Assembly: GCA_021837545.1 (NCBI GenBank)
Contig: JAKBFR010000071.1
Coordinates: 1 to 11,904, forward strand
DNA length: 11,904 nt
Source: Bacillota bacterium
GTDB taxonomy: Bacteria; Bacillota_A; Clostridia; Clostridiales; Clostridiaceae
Direction: 5' to 3'
The notes beneath the pieces are model-generated. The model was not told the DNA's origin, did not search any database, and was given only the letters and a program-made list of their open reading frames with translations. The stretch's first letter is position 1, and each line of letters opens with the position of its first letter. The translations under genes and the position numbers were made by a program. Below, one piece after another: positions 1 through 6,172 of the stretch.

Positions 1-268
1 GTAGTAATTCTTTTGAAATTTGCTTTTCCAAATCAAGAAATAATTCTGGATTTCTAAAAAATTCTGTTACATTTATTGTTATAAAATCTAAAAATTTTTG
101 TTTTTGCTCAGGATTATTTTTTATAACTTTTGAATATTCATCTAATGTTTTTATTCCAACTCTAGTCATCAAACTATTTATTCTTCTATTAAGTTGTTCT
201 GGTTTATATGCTGATAAATTTATTCCTAATTCTTTATGAACCCATTTATGAAATTCATTAAAATCCAT
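1..268 (-). CDS. cheR: Chemotaxis protein methyltransferase CheR, N-terminal part (cut by window edge)
   Basis: CheR transfers methyl groups from S-adenosylmethionine to glutamates on chemoreceptors and sets adaptation together with CheB. Only the first 89 codons are in the window. The gene runs off position 1, so the missing end is a window cut and not a truncation. The visible part matches the all-alpha CheR N-terminal domain: it opens MDFNEFHKWVHKELG, has a basic stretch EQLNRRINSLMTRVG (about residues 24-38), and carries the family motif NVTEFFRNPELF (about 67-78). The SAM-binding domain lies outside. The ATG at 266-268 is 8 bases after the cheB stop and follows a TAGGAGG ribosome site whose TAG is that stop. 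It is the last gene seen of the fapA-cheW-cheD-cheB-cheR series. The family call is secure from the motif and the position next to cheB. Confidence 0.93.
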   Translation of the reverse strand, partial: MDFNEFHKWVHKELGINLSAYKPEQLNRRINSLMTRVGIKTLDEYSKVIKNNPEQKQKFLDFITINVTEFFRNPELFLDLEKQISKELL

Positions 269-272
269 GTTT

Positions 273-279
273 CCTCCTA
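273..279 (-). promoter_or_regulatory. Ribosome binding site of cheR overlapping the cheB stop codon
   Basis: On the minus strand the sequence reads TAGGAGG followed by AAAC and the cheR ATG. The TAG is the cheB stop codon, so a ribosome ending cheB sits on the cheR initiation site. This suggests translational coupling of the demethylase and the methyltransferase. Confidence 0.75.
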
Positions 280-1374
280 TACCCCTTTTACTATTTTTAT
301 TACTTTACTAGCTATTTCATTAAGTGGAACTACTAAATCTACTTTTCCAGTTTCAAATGCAGCTTTTGGCATACCATAAATTGTACATGTAGATTTATCT
401 TCTGATATTGTTACACCACCACTATCTTTTATATTACTAGTTCCATCAGCACCATCTCTACCCATTCCCGTTAAAATTGCTGATATTAAATTGCCTCCAT
501 ATACCTTTATAGCAGAATTAAATAATTTATCAACAGCTGGTCTTACACCCCATATTGGTGGCTCTTCATTCAAATGTATTACATTATTTGAACCAACTGT
601 CATATGTTTACCACCTTTAGCAATATATATTGTATCTTTGCTTATCTTCATTCCTTCTGCTGCTTCTAGTACTTTCATATTGCAAGCTTTATCTAATCTT
701 TCTGAAAAAACTTTTGTGAATCCTTCTGGCATATGTTGAACTACAAAAACTGGAACTCCTAAATCTGATGGAAGTTTTGTTAATACTTCTTGAAGCGCCT
801 TAGGGCCACCAGTAGATGCACCAATCACAACCGCATCTATCTTTTTATTTTTAGGCACAATCACTGCATTATCACTTTCTTTTATTGTAGTCACATTATT
901 AAATGCAGTCTCAGTATTAGATTTATAGATCGTTTTATTATTTGTGCTACGAATCCTTTTGCTTGAATTTACATTACTTGTTATACTTTTAATTTCCTCT
1001 ATTAAGTTTTTTTGAACTTTTATTATATCTAAAGAAATACTTCCTGATGGCTTAGTTATAAAACTGATTGCTCCATTATCTAAACAGTCTAATGTTAATT
1101 CTGAACCTTCTGTTGTCGCACTACTAAGCATTAATACTGGATAATTTTTCCCAAGTCTTTTTAACTCTTTAAGTGTTGCAAGTCCGTCTAAATCTCTCAT
1201 ATGTACGTCTAATGTGATAAGATCTGGATTATATGTATCTATTTTTTCAACTAATTCTCTTCCATCTCTTAATTTAGCTATAACTTCAAAACTGTGTTCT
1301 GACTCTATCATATCTGATATTGCCTTTCTCATAAAAGCAGAGTCATCAACAACTACAATCTTTATTTTATCCAT
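277..1374 (-). CDS. cheB: Chemotaxis response regulator protein-glutamate methylesterase/glutamine deamidase CheB
   Basis: CheB removes receptor methyl groups and deamidates glutamines after phosphorylation by CheA. The 365 residues show both expected domains. An N-terminal receiver domain (about 1-120) has the acidic pair D10/D11, phospho-acceptor D56 in the LDVHMRDLDG loop, S84 and K108. A Ser/Thr/Asn-rich linker (about 130-175) follows. The C-terminal methylesterase domain (about 176-365) has the catalytic triad S187 in GASTGG, H214 in VVQHMP and D307 in GMGRDGADG. All key residues are present, so it should be active. Length is normal for the family. The ATG at 1374 has an AAGGTGTG-type ribosome site, weaker than at the other junctions, and lies 17 bases after cheD. 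Its stop overlaps the cheR ribosome site. Confidence 0.97.
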   Translation of the reverse strand: MDKIKIVVVDDSAFMRKAISDMIESEHSFEVIAKLRDGRELVEKIDTYNPDLITLDVHMRDLDGLATLKELKRLGKNYPVLMLSSATTEGSELTLDCLDNGAISFITKPSGSISLDIIKVQKNLIEEIKSITSNVNSSKRIRSTNNKTIYKSNTETAFNNVTTIKESDNAVIVPKNKKIDAVVIGASTGGPKALQEVLTKLPSDLGVPVFVVQHMPEGFTKVFSERLDKACNMKVLEAAEGMKISKDTIYIAKGGKHMTVGSNNVIHLNEEPPIWGVRPAVDKLFNSAIKVYGGNLISAILTGMGRDGADGTSNIKDSGGVTISEDKSTCTIYGMPKAAFETGKVDLVVPLNEIASKVIKIVKGV

Positions 1375-1391
1375 CTATACCACACCTTTCC

Positions 1392-1880
1392 TTATAATTC
1401 AATGATTCCAAGACCCACTACTTTAAGTATTACTTTTCCATCATTAGCTTGGAGAATCATAGTTCTTCCTTTGTTTCCTCCTGTTTCCTCAGCAACCATT
1501 GGAATTGATTTATCTTTTAATGTTTTTTTAACTGCCTCGGCATTTCTCTTTCCAATATCGCTTATTATACTTTTATCAGAAAAATTAAACATCGAAGCTC
1601 CTCCTGCAATTTTTGCTATGAGGTTTCTCTTTTTACACCCTTGTTCCTCCATTTTTTCAATTAGCAGTGGAATAGCTAAATCTGCAAATTTCATGGGGTT
1701 TGTATTATTTTTAAATTGAGTACTATCAGGAAGCATTATGTGAGCTAATCCTGCCACTTTAAGGGTCTTATCATATAAAGCTATTCCTATACATGATCCT
1801 AATCCTATTGTCATTATTGATCCTGGATCTAATACTAAATTCAAATCAGCTATTCCAACCTTTATATCTGTACTTACCAT
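1392..1880 (-). CDS. cheD: Chemoreceptor glutamine deamidase CheD
   Basis: CheD hydrolyses specific receptor glutamines to glutamate. In the Bacillus/Thermotoga type of chemotaxis it also binds and stimulates the CheC phosphatase. The 162-residue protein is of usual length. It shows the expected active-site elements: T24 ahead of GLGSCIGIALYD, nucleophile C30 in that motif, and H47 in AGLAHIMLP. The conserved segment GGNKGRTMIL lies near residues 134-143. It is soluble, with no signal peptide or membrane segment. It starts at the ATG 1880, only 9 bases after the cheW stop, with a strong GGGGG ribosome site. Its presence next to cheB fits the Gram-positive adaptation system. CheC is not in the window and would be expected beyond position 1 or elsewhere. 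Confidence 0.96.
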   Translation of the reverse strand: MVSTDIKVGIADLNLVLDPGSIMTIGLGSCIGIALYDKTLKVAGLAHIMLPDSTQFKNNTNPMKFADLAIPLLIEKMEEQGCKKRNLIAKIAGGASMFNFSDKSIISDIGKRNAEAVKKTLKDKSIPMVAEETGGNKGRTMILQANDGKVILKVVGLGIIEL

Positions 1881-1885
1881 TTTTA

Positions 1886-1892
1886 CCCCCTA
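1886..1892 (-). promoter_or_regulatory. Ribosome binding site of cheD overlapping the cheW stop codon
   Basis: The minus strand reads TAGGGGG, then TAAAA and the cheD ATG. The TAG is the cheW stop. This is the same stop-in-Shine-Dalgarno layout as at the fapA/cheW and cheB/cheR junctions. Confidence 0.7.
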
Positions 1893-2339
1893 GAAAATAT
1901 TATCTTCATCCTCTGATGATAATATTTTTTCTAAATCTAATAAAATAACTATATTATCTTCTAATTTTATTAATCCTGCAATGTATTTTCTATCTATTGT
2001 AGTTGTTATTGCCGGTGCTGATTCCATTAAATCGCTATTAACATCTCTTACTTCATAAACATTTTCTACAATAATTCCAAATTTATTTTCTTTTCTTTTT
2101 ACAACTATTATTTTTCTATTTTCACTTTCTTTATCTTCTCCAAAATTAAACTTTCTTGATAAGCTTATTATTGGAAGTATACTTTGTTCATGGTTTATTA
2201 CTCCTTTTACAAAGATAGGCGCATCTGGGAGAATTGTCGGTTCTTGATAACCCAAAATCCTTTCAACTTCTTTTATATCTGTTGCGTAATGTTCTCCATT
2301 TAACGCAAATATCAACATTTTAATTTCATTATTTTCCAT
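1890..2339 (-). CDS. cheW: Chemotaxis coupling protein CheW
   Basis: CheW bridges chemoreceptors and the CheA kinase in the cytoplasmic receptor array. The protein is 149 residues, the usual length, and is a single CheW domain (about 6-141). It shows the first beta-barrel strands (KMLIFALNGEHYATDI), the core GVIN...ILPIISLSRKF near 46-64, the second barrel FGIIVENVYEVRDV near 87-100, and IAGLIKLEDNIVILLDLEKIL at the end. One oddity is that the usual NLRG turn reads N49-H50-E51-Q52, so the arginine often used in receptor and kinase contacts is absent. The ATG at 2339 has a strong AGGAGG site overlapping the fapA stop, with a 14-base gap. Its neighbours fapA and cheD support the chemotaxis assignment over a generic CheW-domain protein. 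Confidence 0.95.
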   Translation of the reverse strand: MENNEIKMLIFALNGEHYATDIKEVERILGYQEPTILPDAPIFVKGVINHEQSILPIISLSRKFNFGEDKESENRKIIVVKRKENKFGIIVENVYEVRDVNSDLMESAPAITTTIDRKYIAGLIKLEDNIVILLDLEKILSSEDEDNIF

Positions 2340-2349
2340 TACTCTTAGA

Positions 2350-2356
2350 CCTCCTA
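2350..2356 (-). promoter_or_regulatory. Ribosome binding site of cheW overlapping the fapA stop codon
   Basis: The minus strand reads TAGGAGG, then ten bases and the cheW ATG. The TAG is the fapA stop, giving a probable translational link between the two genes. Confidence 0.72.
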
Positions 2357-4312
2357 TAAATTAAATTTATCAATTGCAATTTGACCACTTTTATCTATAT
2401 ATGCTTGTACATTTTTAATTGATTCTTCTAACATTATTTGTTTTTCTCCAAAGCAAAAAATTGTATTATTATACGCTATATCAGCCATAATGCGACCTGT
2501 TTTAGAAACCTTCAATATAGTGTTAACCCCAGCTGCACTTCCTACTGCTTTTAATTTTATTTCAGAACCAGCACTTAAAATACCTCCTCTACAAACAGAA
2601 TTGTCACCAGTAAATTCTATATTATTTAATGCTGTTATATTGGAAGTATATTGTCCTTTGCCTGTTATAAAAACACTTCCTGATGATTCTATATCAGAAC
2701 CTTGCGCATACGCCAAATAAATATTTATTGGGATTATTACTAAAGTTTCCATCTCTTCTATTTCTTCTTCTAATATTTCTTTAAACTCTTCTACTTCTCT
2801 ATTATTTTTTATTTTTAATGGTCCAAGTCCTAATAATTTATTTATTATAAATGTAGTTATATCACTATGTTGAACGCCTTGGGACATATTATAATTTAAA
2901 ATACTTCTTGATAATTTAGGAATTAACTTAAACTTATTTTCTATTAATATTTTAAGAATTTCACCATATTGCTTCATTCCCAATAAATTATTTTCATTTA
3001 TTTGTTCCGCTGCAGACCCCAAATCATCTATAATATTTTTTAAACTAATTAAATTATCTATATATTGTCTTCTTTCGACGTTTTCACTTCCAGCAGTTAT
3101 TGTTGAGTTTAACACATTTCCCTTAATAGTAATTTCTCCTAAAGCTTTTACTACTGCTGATTCCACATTCTTTCCAACATGAAGTTCATTTCCAGCTTTA
3201 ACTTCCATACCCTCTGAAATAACTCCAACTACCTCTACGTTACCAACAAAATCTATATTTCCACTTTTTAAATCAACTTCATCTACTTTATATAGCTTGT
3301 TTACAGTAAATTTATTCCCACTAAATGCAGGCTTTCCCTCTGTAGTTGCTATAATTTTATTATTCTCAAGTTTACATCCTTCTCCTGTTTTTAGTGTAAC
3401 TTTCTTAGTTGTTTTTCTTTTTATTGGCATACCTAATACGTCTATGCCATCACTACCTACTTTACCTGGTATTATTTCCCCTATAATATCTCCTATATTT
3501 ACATTAGAAATTGAATATCTATTTCTATAGTCTACCTTTTGTTCTGAATCCTCATGCTGTATTAATTCCTCTGCATCTTTAAACAGAGTCTTAATTTCAT
3601 CAGGAATATCATTTTGAACTGATAATCCTTTAGCTATTAATTTGTTGTTTACGTTATTCTCATTACATATATTATTAAGTTCATCTTCTATAATCCCATA
3701 TCGAATACCTTTACTTTTTAGTAATTCTTTTAATTCTATTAAATCATATTTAGGTGGATATTCTTCACCAACTTTTTTCTTTGTAATTGTCAAATTCTTA
3801 TGATATTCTTGATCAACCAATTCATATATATGTTTTGAAATAGAGCTTATATTAATATAAGCTTCCATCTTATCGTTTGTAACCGATATATCGATGTTTC
3901 TCATAGGTTGAATTTGTTCAAATTTATATTCAATTTTGTCTTTACATGTCACTATGGTTATTAAGTCACTTTTTTCTCCATTAACAAACAGATCCACGCC
4001 CGGAGATGATTTAATTGTAATCATCTCATCGCTATTTTCAGACTCAGTTATTATTATTTTCCCAGCTTCTACTTTAGCTCCAAATACTTGTTTCTCTTCT
4101 ATCTTTTGTTCTTTCTCTATTATTTCTTTTTCTTCAAGTTTCATCTCAGTATTTTTGTTGTCATTTAATATTTCTATTTCTACTTTTCTTTTAAAAAATC
4201 TCTTTTCTTCTTTAGTTACCCTATATTTTAGAGCTTCTTTAGAAATAGTCAATTCTGCTAATGCTTTTTCGATGCATTCTTCTAAAGATGTTCCAGAAAA
4301 TTTCATATTCAT
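2354..4312 (-). CDS. fapA: Flagellar assembly protein A (FapA, DUF342 family)
   Basis: FapA proteins are cytoplasmic beta-helix proteins tied to flagella and chemotaxis. In Vibrio vulnificus FapA links glucose status to motility; the clostridial role is less clear. The chosen protein is 652 residues. It begins with a Jag-N-like domain (about 1-50, FSGTSLEECIEKAL). A Lys/Glu-rich linker follows (about 51-80). The FapA N-terminal domain (about 150-350) ends near PGKVGSDGIDVLGMP. Then come regular Val/Gly beta-helix turns (about 350-412, for example GNIDFVGNVEVVGV), a helical insertion (about 413-525) and a second beta-helix block (about 540-600, for example SGSVFITGKG). The frame stays open up to 4396, but I chose the ATG at 4312. 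It has a GGGGGAG ribosome site and lies downstream of a likely promoter, while the 28-residue upstream extension does not look like the family. Confidence 0.92.
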   Translation of the reverse strand: MNMKFSGTSLEECIEKALAELTISKEALKYRVTKEEKRFFKRKVEIEILNDNKNTEMKLEEKEIIEKEQKIEEKQVFGAKVEAGKIIITESENSDEMITIKSSPGVDLFVNGEKSDLITIVTCKDKIEYKFEQIQPMRNIDISVTNDKMEAYINISSISKHIYELVDQEYHKNLTITKKKVGEEYPPKYDLIELKELLKSKGIRYGIIEDELNNICNENNVNNKLIAKGLSVQNDIPDEIKTLFKDAEELIQHEDSEQKVDYRNRYSISNVNIGDIIGEIIPGKVGSDGIDVLGMPIKRKTTKKVTLKTGEGCKLENNKIIATTEGKPAFSGNKFTVNKLYKVDEVDLKSGNIDFVGNVEVVGVISEGMEVKAGNELHVGKNVESAVVKALGEITIKGNVLNSTITAGSENVERRQYIDNLISLKNIIDDLGSAAEQINENNLLGMKQYGEILKILIENKFKLIPKLSRSILNYNMSQGVQHSDITTFIINKLLGLGPLKIKNNREVEEFKEILEEEIEEMETLVIIPINIYLAYAQGSDIESSGSVFITGKGQYTSNITALNNIEFTGDNSVCRGGILSAGSEIKLKAVGSAAGVNTILKVSKTGRIMADIAYNNTIFCFGEKQIMLEESIKNVQAYIDKSGQIAIDKFNL

Positions 4313-4317
4313 AAATA

Positions 4318-4324
4318 CTCCCCC
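4318..4324 (-). promoter_or_regulatory. Ribosome binding site deciding the fapA start
   Basis: GGGGGAG on the minus strand lies 5 bases before the ATG at 4312 and 11 bases before a second in-frame ATG at 4306. It supports a start at one of these, not at 4396. Confidence 0.6.
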
Positions 4325-4344
4325 ATAAAATACTTCTCTTTTCA

Positions 4345-4353
4345 AGTATACCA
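4345..4353 (-). promoter_or_regulatory. Candidate extended -10 promoter upstream of fapA
   Basis: The minus strand reads TGGTATACT, which matches the extended -10 form TGnTATAAT with one mismatch in the hexamer. It sits about 33 bases before the fapA ATG. No convincing -35 is spaced correctly, as expected for an extended -10 promoter. A second candidate a little upstream, TTGTGG and TATAAA 17 bases apart, is also possible. I saw no clear SigD-type motility promoter here. Confidence 0.42.
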
Positions 4354-4421
4354 CAGCATAGTTTAATTTTATATCCAAATTTATATTAATCCACAATAAA
4401 TTACATTAAATTACAATTAAA

Positions 4422-4450
4422 CCTATTTAGGGCCATTGCCCATATATAGG
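4422..4450 (-). terminator. Hairpin overlapping the class IV aminotransferase stop codon; weak terminator or attenuator candidate
   Basis: On the minus strand GGGC-AATG-GCCC forms a tight GC stem. It is flanked, across a small internal loop, by CCTAT and ATAGG, which also pair. The stop TAG lies in the outer 3' arm, and TTTAATTGTAATTTAA follows. The broken U-run makes it a weak terminator at best. Its position between the two metabolic genes and fapA fits partial transcriptional separation. Confidence 0.38.
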
Positions 4451-5163
4451 TTTATCTCATTATTGTATTCTTTAAACAATTTTCTAATAATACTGTTATT
4501 AGGATCTAGATTTGTATTATTCACTGAACTTATAGGCAATACCTTGGGAGATGTACCTGAAATGAACATTCCATCTAATTTGTCAATATCTGAATATTTA
4601 TACTCTACTTCTTTGACCTTAATCCCAAGTTTCCCTGCTATTTTTATAATTTCTCCTCTTGTTACCCCCGGTAATACTGCTTTTAGAGGTGATGTTAAAA
4701 GTTCATTATCTTTAACCATAAATATATTGGATTTACTGCCTTCTGTTATATATCCATTTTTATCGACTAATATAGCCTCATAGGCATTTTTATCTTTTAT
4801 CTCACTATTTACCTTTTGCCTAAAATTTTCGTTAACTATTTTTGCGTTAGGATTTTCTCTTTCTCCGAAATATAATATTGTTTTAACACCGTGTTCATAC
4901 ATTTCATCACTGGGATATGAATGCTCAACAAAAAATATTTTCAATATTTTTTCATGTACTCCATAGGTTATCTTTATATTCCCTTCAAATTTATTTTCAG
5001 TTTTGATTAAATCATCTATTTTCATACTTATATCTTCATAACTCAATCCAAAGTTTTCATTAATTAATTCAAATGAATTTTTCATTCTTTTCAAATGATT
5101 CTCTAGAAAAATTGGTTTTCCATCTATAACTCTAAGTACTTCATAAATTATTTTATCTTCCAT
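4423..5163 (-). CDS. PLP-dependent class IV aminotransferase (D-amino acid / branched-chain / aminodeoxychorismate lyase fold)
   Basis: This is a pyridoxal-phosphate enzyme of fold type IV, 246 residues. The likely PLP lysine is K117 (in NFRQKVN). E141 in GYITEGSKSNIF matches the glutamate that contacts the pyridine nitrogen. LPGVTRGEII (about 164-173) and ISGTSPKVLPISSV (about 201-214) are phosphate-binding and active-site segments. The family includes branched-chain aminotransferase, D-amino acid aminotransferase and PabC. The sequence alone does not settle the substrate, and no pabA, pabB or ilv gene is adjacent. Two starts are possible: a GTG at 5172 and the ATG at 5163. I chose the ATG because AGAGAGGTG lies 8 bases before it, while the GTG would overlap that site. 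It follows the HAD phosphatase by 21 bases, so the two are likely co-transcribed. Confidence 0.88.
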   Translation of the reverse strand: MEDKIIYEVLRVIDGKPIFLENHLKRMKNSFELINENFGLSYEDISMKIDDLIKTENKFEGNIKITYGVHEKILKIFFVEHSYPSDEMYEHGVKTILYFGERENPNAKIVNENFRQKVNSEIKDKNAYEAILVDKNGYITEGSKSNIFMVKDNELLTSPLKAVLPGVTRGEIIKIAGKLGIKVKEVEYKYSDIDKLDGMFISGTSPKVLPISSVNNTNLDPNNSIIRKLFKEYNNEINLYMGNGPK

Positions 5164-5171
5164 ATTTATCA

Positions 5172-5180
5172 CACCTCTCT
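5172..5180 (-). promoter_or_regulatory. Ribosome binding site deciding the class IV aminotransferase start
   Basis: AGAGAGGTG on the minus strand is 8 bases before the ATG at 5163. It overlaps the alternative GTG at 5172, so the GTG is unlikely to be the start. Confidence 0.65.
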
Positions 5181-5184
5181 ACAT

Positions 5185-5823
5185 TTATTTCCACTTTAAT
5201 ATTTCTATATCGTGTTTTTTTCTATAATTTATTAAATATGGCTTTCCAACTAAATCTAATAATGGTTTATCTGATAGGGAATCTGAAAACATATATGACT
5301 CTTTAAAATTCACCTCTATTTTTTCATTATTAAGAACCTCTTTTAGTCTTCGTACCTTTTCTTCACCCTTACAATTTTCACCTTCCATTTTCCTTGTAAA
5401 AATTCCATCACTAAAATTAAATTTAGTTCCTATTATTTTATCAACCTCTTTTATATTATAAAATTCATTAATATAAAATTCCGGAGATGCTGAGATCAAA
5501 TATATATCGTACCCTTCGTTCTTAAGTTTCTTCATCATTTTTAGTGCATCGTCATATACTATTGTTTTTAACTTTTCTTCATAAAAACTTTTCACAAGTT
5601 TTGATAAATCCTGTTCTCTTATTCCATCTATAAATTTTAAAAACTTCTCTTTTACTGTTCTTTCATCATATATTCCTAAAACATACATACTTCCGCCATA
5701 TATAGCTCTAGGTAAAAAACGAATATTTCTTTTATCGTTTTTTATTACATATTTAAATAATTCCATTAAAGTTTCGCTTTTAGTAATAGTATAATCTATA
5801 TCAAATATAGCAAGTTTTTTCAA
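5185..5823 (-). CDS. HAD superfamily subfamily IB phosphatase (SerB-like fold)
   Basis: This is a cytoplasmic phosphohydrolase of the haloacid dehalogenase superfamily, 212 residues. Motif I is FDIDYTIT, with nucleophile D8 and general acid D10. Motif II is LISASPE (S111/S113). The motif III lysine is probably K152 in NCKGEEK. Motif IV is SDSLSDKPLL, with D181 and D185 binding Mg2+. The helical cap between motifs I and II (about 15-90) is of the C1 type seen in phosphoserine-phosphatase-like IB enzymes. The substrate cannot be read from the sequence; phosphoserine or another small phosphomonoester is possible. The start is TTG (5821-5823). No ATG or GTG is suitably placed, and AAAGGTGG lies 9 bases upstream of the TTG. 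The class IV aminotransferase follows closely. Confidence 0.88.
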   Translation of the reverse strand: MKKLAIFDIDYTITKSETLMELFKYVIKNDKRNIRFLPRAIYGGSMYVLGIYDERTVKEKFLKFIDGIREQDLSKLVKSFYEEKLKTIVYDDALKMMKKLKNEGYDIYLISASPEFYINEFYNIKEVDKIIGTKFNFSDGIFTRKMEGENCKGEEKVRRLKEVLNNEKIEVNFKESYMFSDSLSDKPLLDLVGKPYLINYRKKHDIEILKWK

Positions 5824-5832
5824 AGTATGATG

Positions 5833-5840
5833 CCACCTTT
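5833..5840 (-). promoter_or_regulatory. Ribosome binding site for the TTG start of the HAD phosphatase
   Basis: AAAGGTGG on the minus strand is 9 bases before the TTG at 5821-5823. It is the main support for a non-ATG start. Confidence 0.6.
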
Positions 5841-5890
5841 TTAATATAATTTTTGTTTTAAATCCTAATATTTAATTCTTAACACTCACG

Positions 5891-5922
5891 CTTAATATTT
5901 AGACTCTATTCTAAATATTAAG
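5891..5922. repeat. Perfect 12-bp inverted repeat, 8-base spacer
   Basis: CTTAATATTTAG at 5891-5902 is repeated in inverse as CTAAATATTAAG at 5911-5922. Related TAATATTTA/TAAATATTA words occur just before (from about 5867) and after (5932 on). The repeat would lie in the 5' leader of the HAD phosphatase transcript if that starts near the TATAAT at 5941. It has no U-run, so it is not a terminator. Confidence 0.7.
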
Positions 5923-5965
5923 TATTCAGAGCTAAATATTATTATAGATACCCAAATTTAAAGTT

Positions 5966-6078
5966 ATACTTATAAGTTGAATTAAATATGCAATTTATAA
6001 GTATTATTATCAATATTCAACTTTCAATTATTGAGCATTCATCACTAAATATTGATAATTGATATTATATTTAATATC
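5966..6078. repeat. Three adjacent stem-loops in tandem
   Basis: There are three consecutive inverted repeats. The arms 5966-5979 and 5991-6004 pair over 14 positions with one G.U if transcribed from the plus strand. The arms 6006-6017 and 6048-6059 are a perfect 12-bp repeat around a 30-base spacer that itself holds TCAAT-T-ATTGA. The arms 6061-6067 and 6072-6078 are a perfect 7-bp repeat with a TATT loop. Neighbouring structures are separated by one base. I do not recognise the family. A decayed mobile repeat or a structured RNA are both possible. Confidence 0.55.
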
Positions 6079-6106
6079 TACTTTACTTAGACGTTATCCT
6101 AAATTA

Positions 6107-6172
6107 GAAATAAGGGGGGCTTGCTTTTGTGGAATCTTCAGTAACTGGAACAAATGCACACCCCCTTATTTC
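6107..6172 (-). terminator. Long GC-capped hairpin downstream of the class I aminotransferase; terminator or small structured RNA
   Basis: GAAATAAGGGGG (6107-6118) pairs perfectly with CCCCCTTATTTC (6161-6172). Above this stem, TGC/GCA (6122-6124 with 6156-6158) and TTTGT/ACAAA (6126-6130 with 6150-6154) extend the rod, leaving a 19-base apical loop. On the minus strand the C-run is followed by TTATTTCTAATTT, so the structure can end the aminotransferase transcript, whose stop is about 40 bases away. Ordinary terminators lack such a long, capped apical part, so a separate RNA function remains possible. The strand is assigned from context. Confidence 0.5.

Noticed and set aside
1..268. A truncated cheR pseudogene.
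   Set aside because: The frame is open to position 1 and the conserved NVTEFFRNPELF motif is intact, so the end is only the window edge.
3936..4328. A 130-codon plus-strand frame opposite fapA, plus similar plus-strand frames opposite cheD, cheB, the class IV aminotransferase and the pyruvate:ferredoxin oxidoreductase gene.
   Set aside because: All are antisense shadows of well-supported genes, with low-complexity Ser/Phe/Ile-rich or otherwise unlikely protein sequences and no clear initiation sites.
4313..4396. A longer FapA with 28 extra N-terminal residues starting at 4396.
   Set aside because: A better ribosome site precedes 4312, a likely promoter lies within the extension, and FapA-type proteins with a Jag-N-like domain normally begin near the chosen methionine.
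5860..6080. A CRISPR array, suggested by the recurring TAATATTTA words.
   Set aside because: The words are short, vary in spacing and orientation, and form inverted repeats. There are no regular direct repeats with unique spacers of constant length.
6107..6172. Reading the G-rich hairpin as signal recognition particle RNA.
   Set aside because: The conserved GGAAGCAGC-type apical core is absent, and the stem is closed by A/T-rich pairs unlike that RNA.
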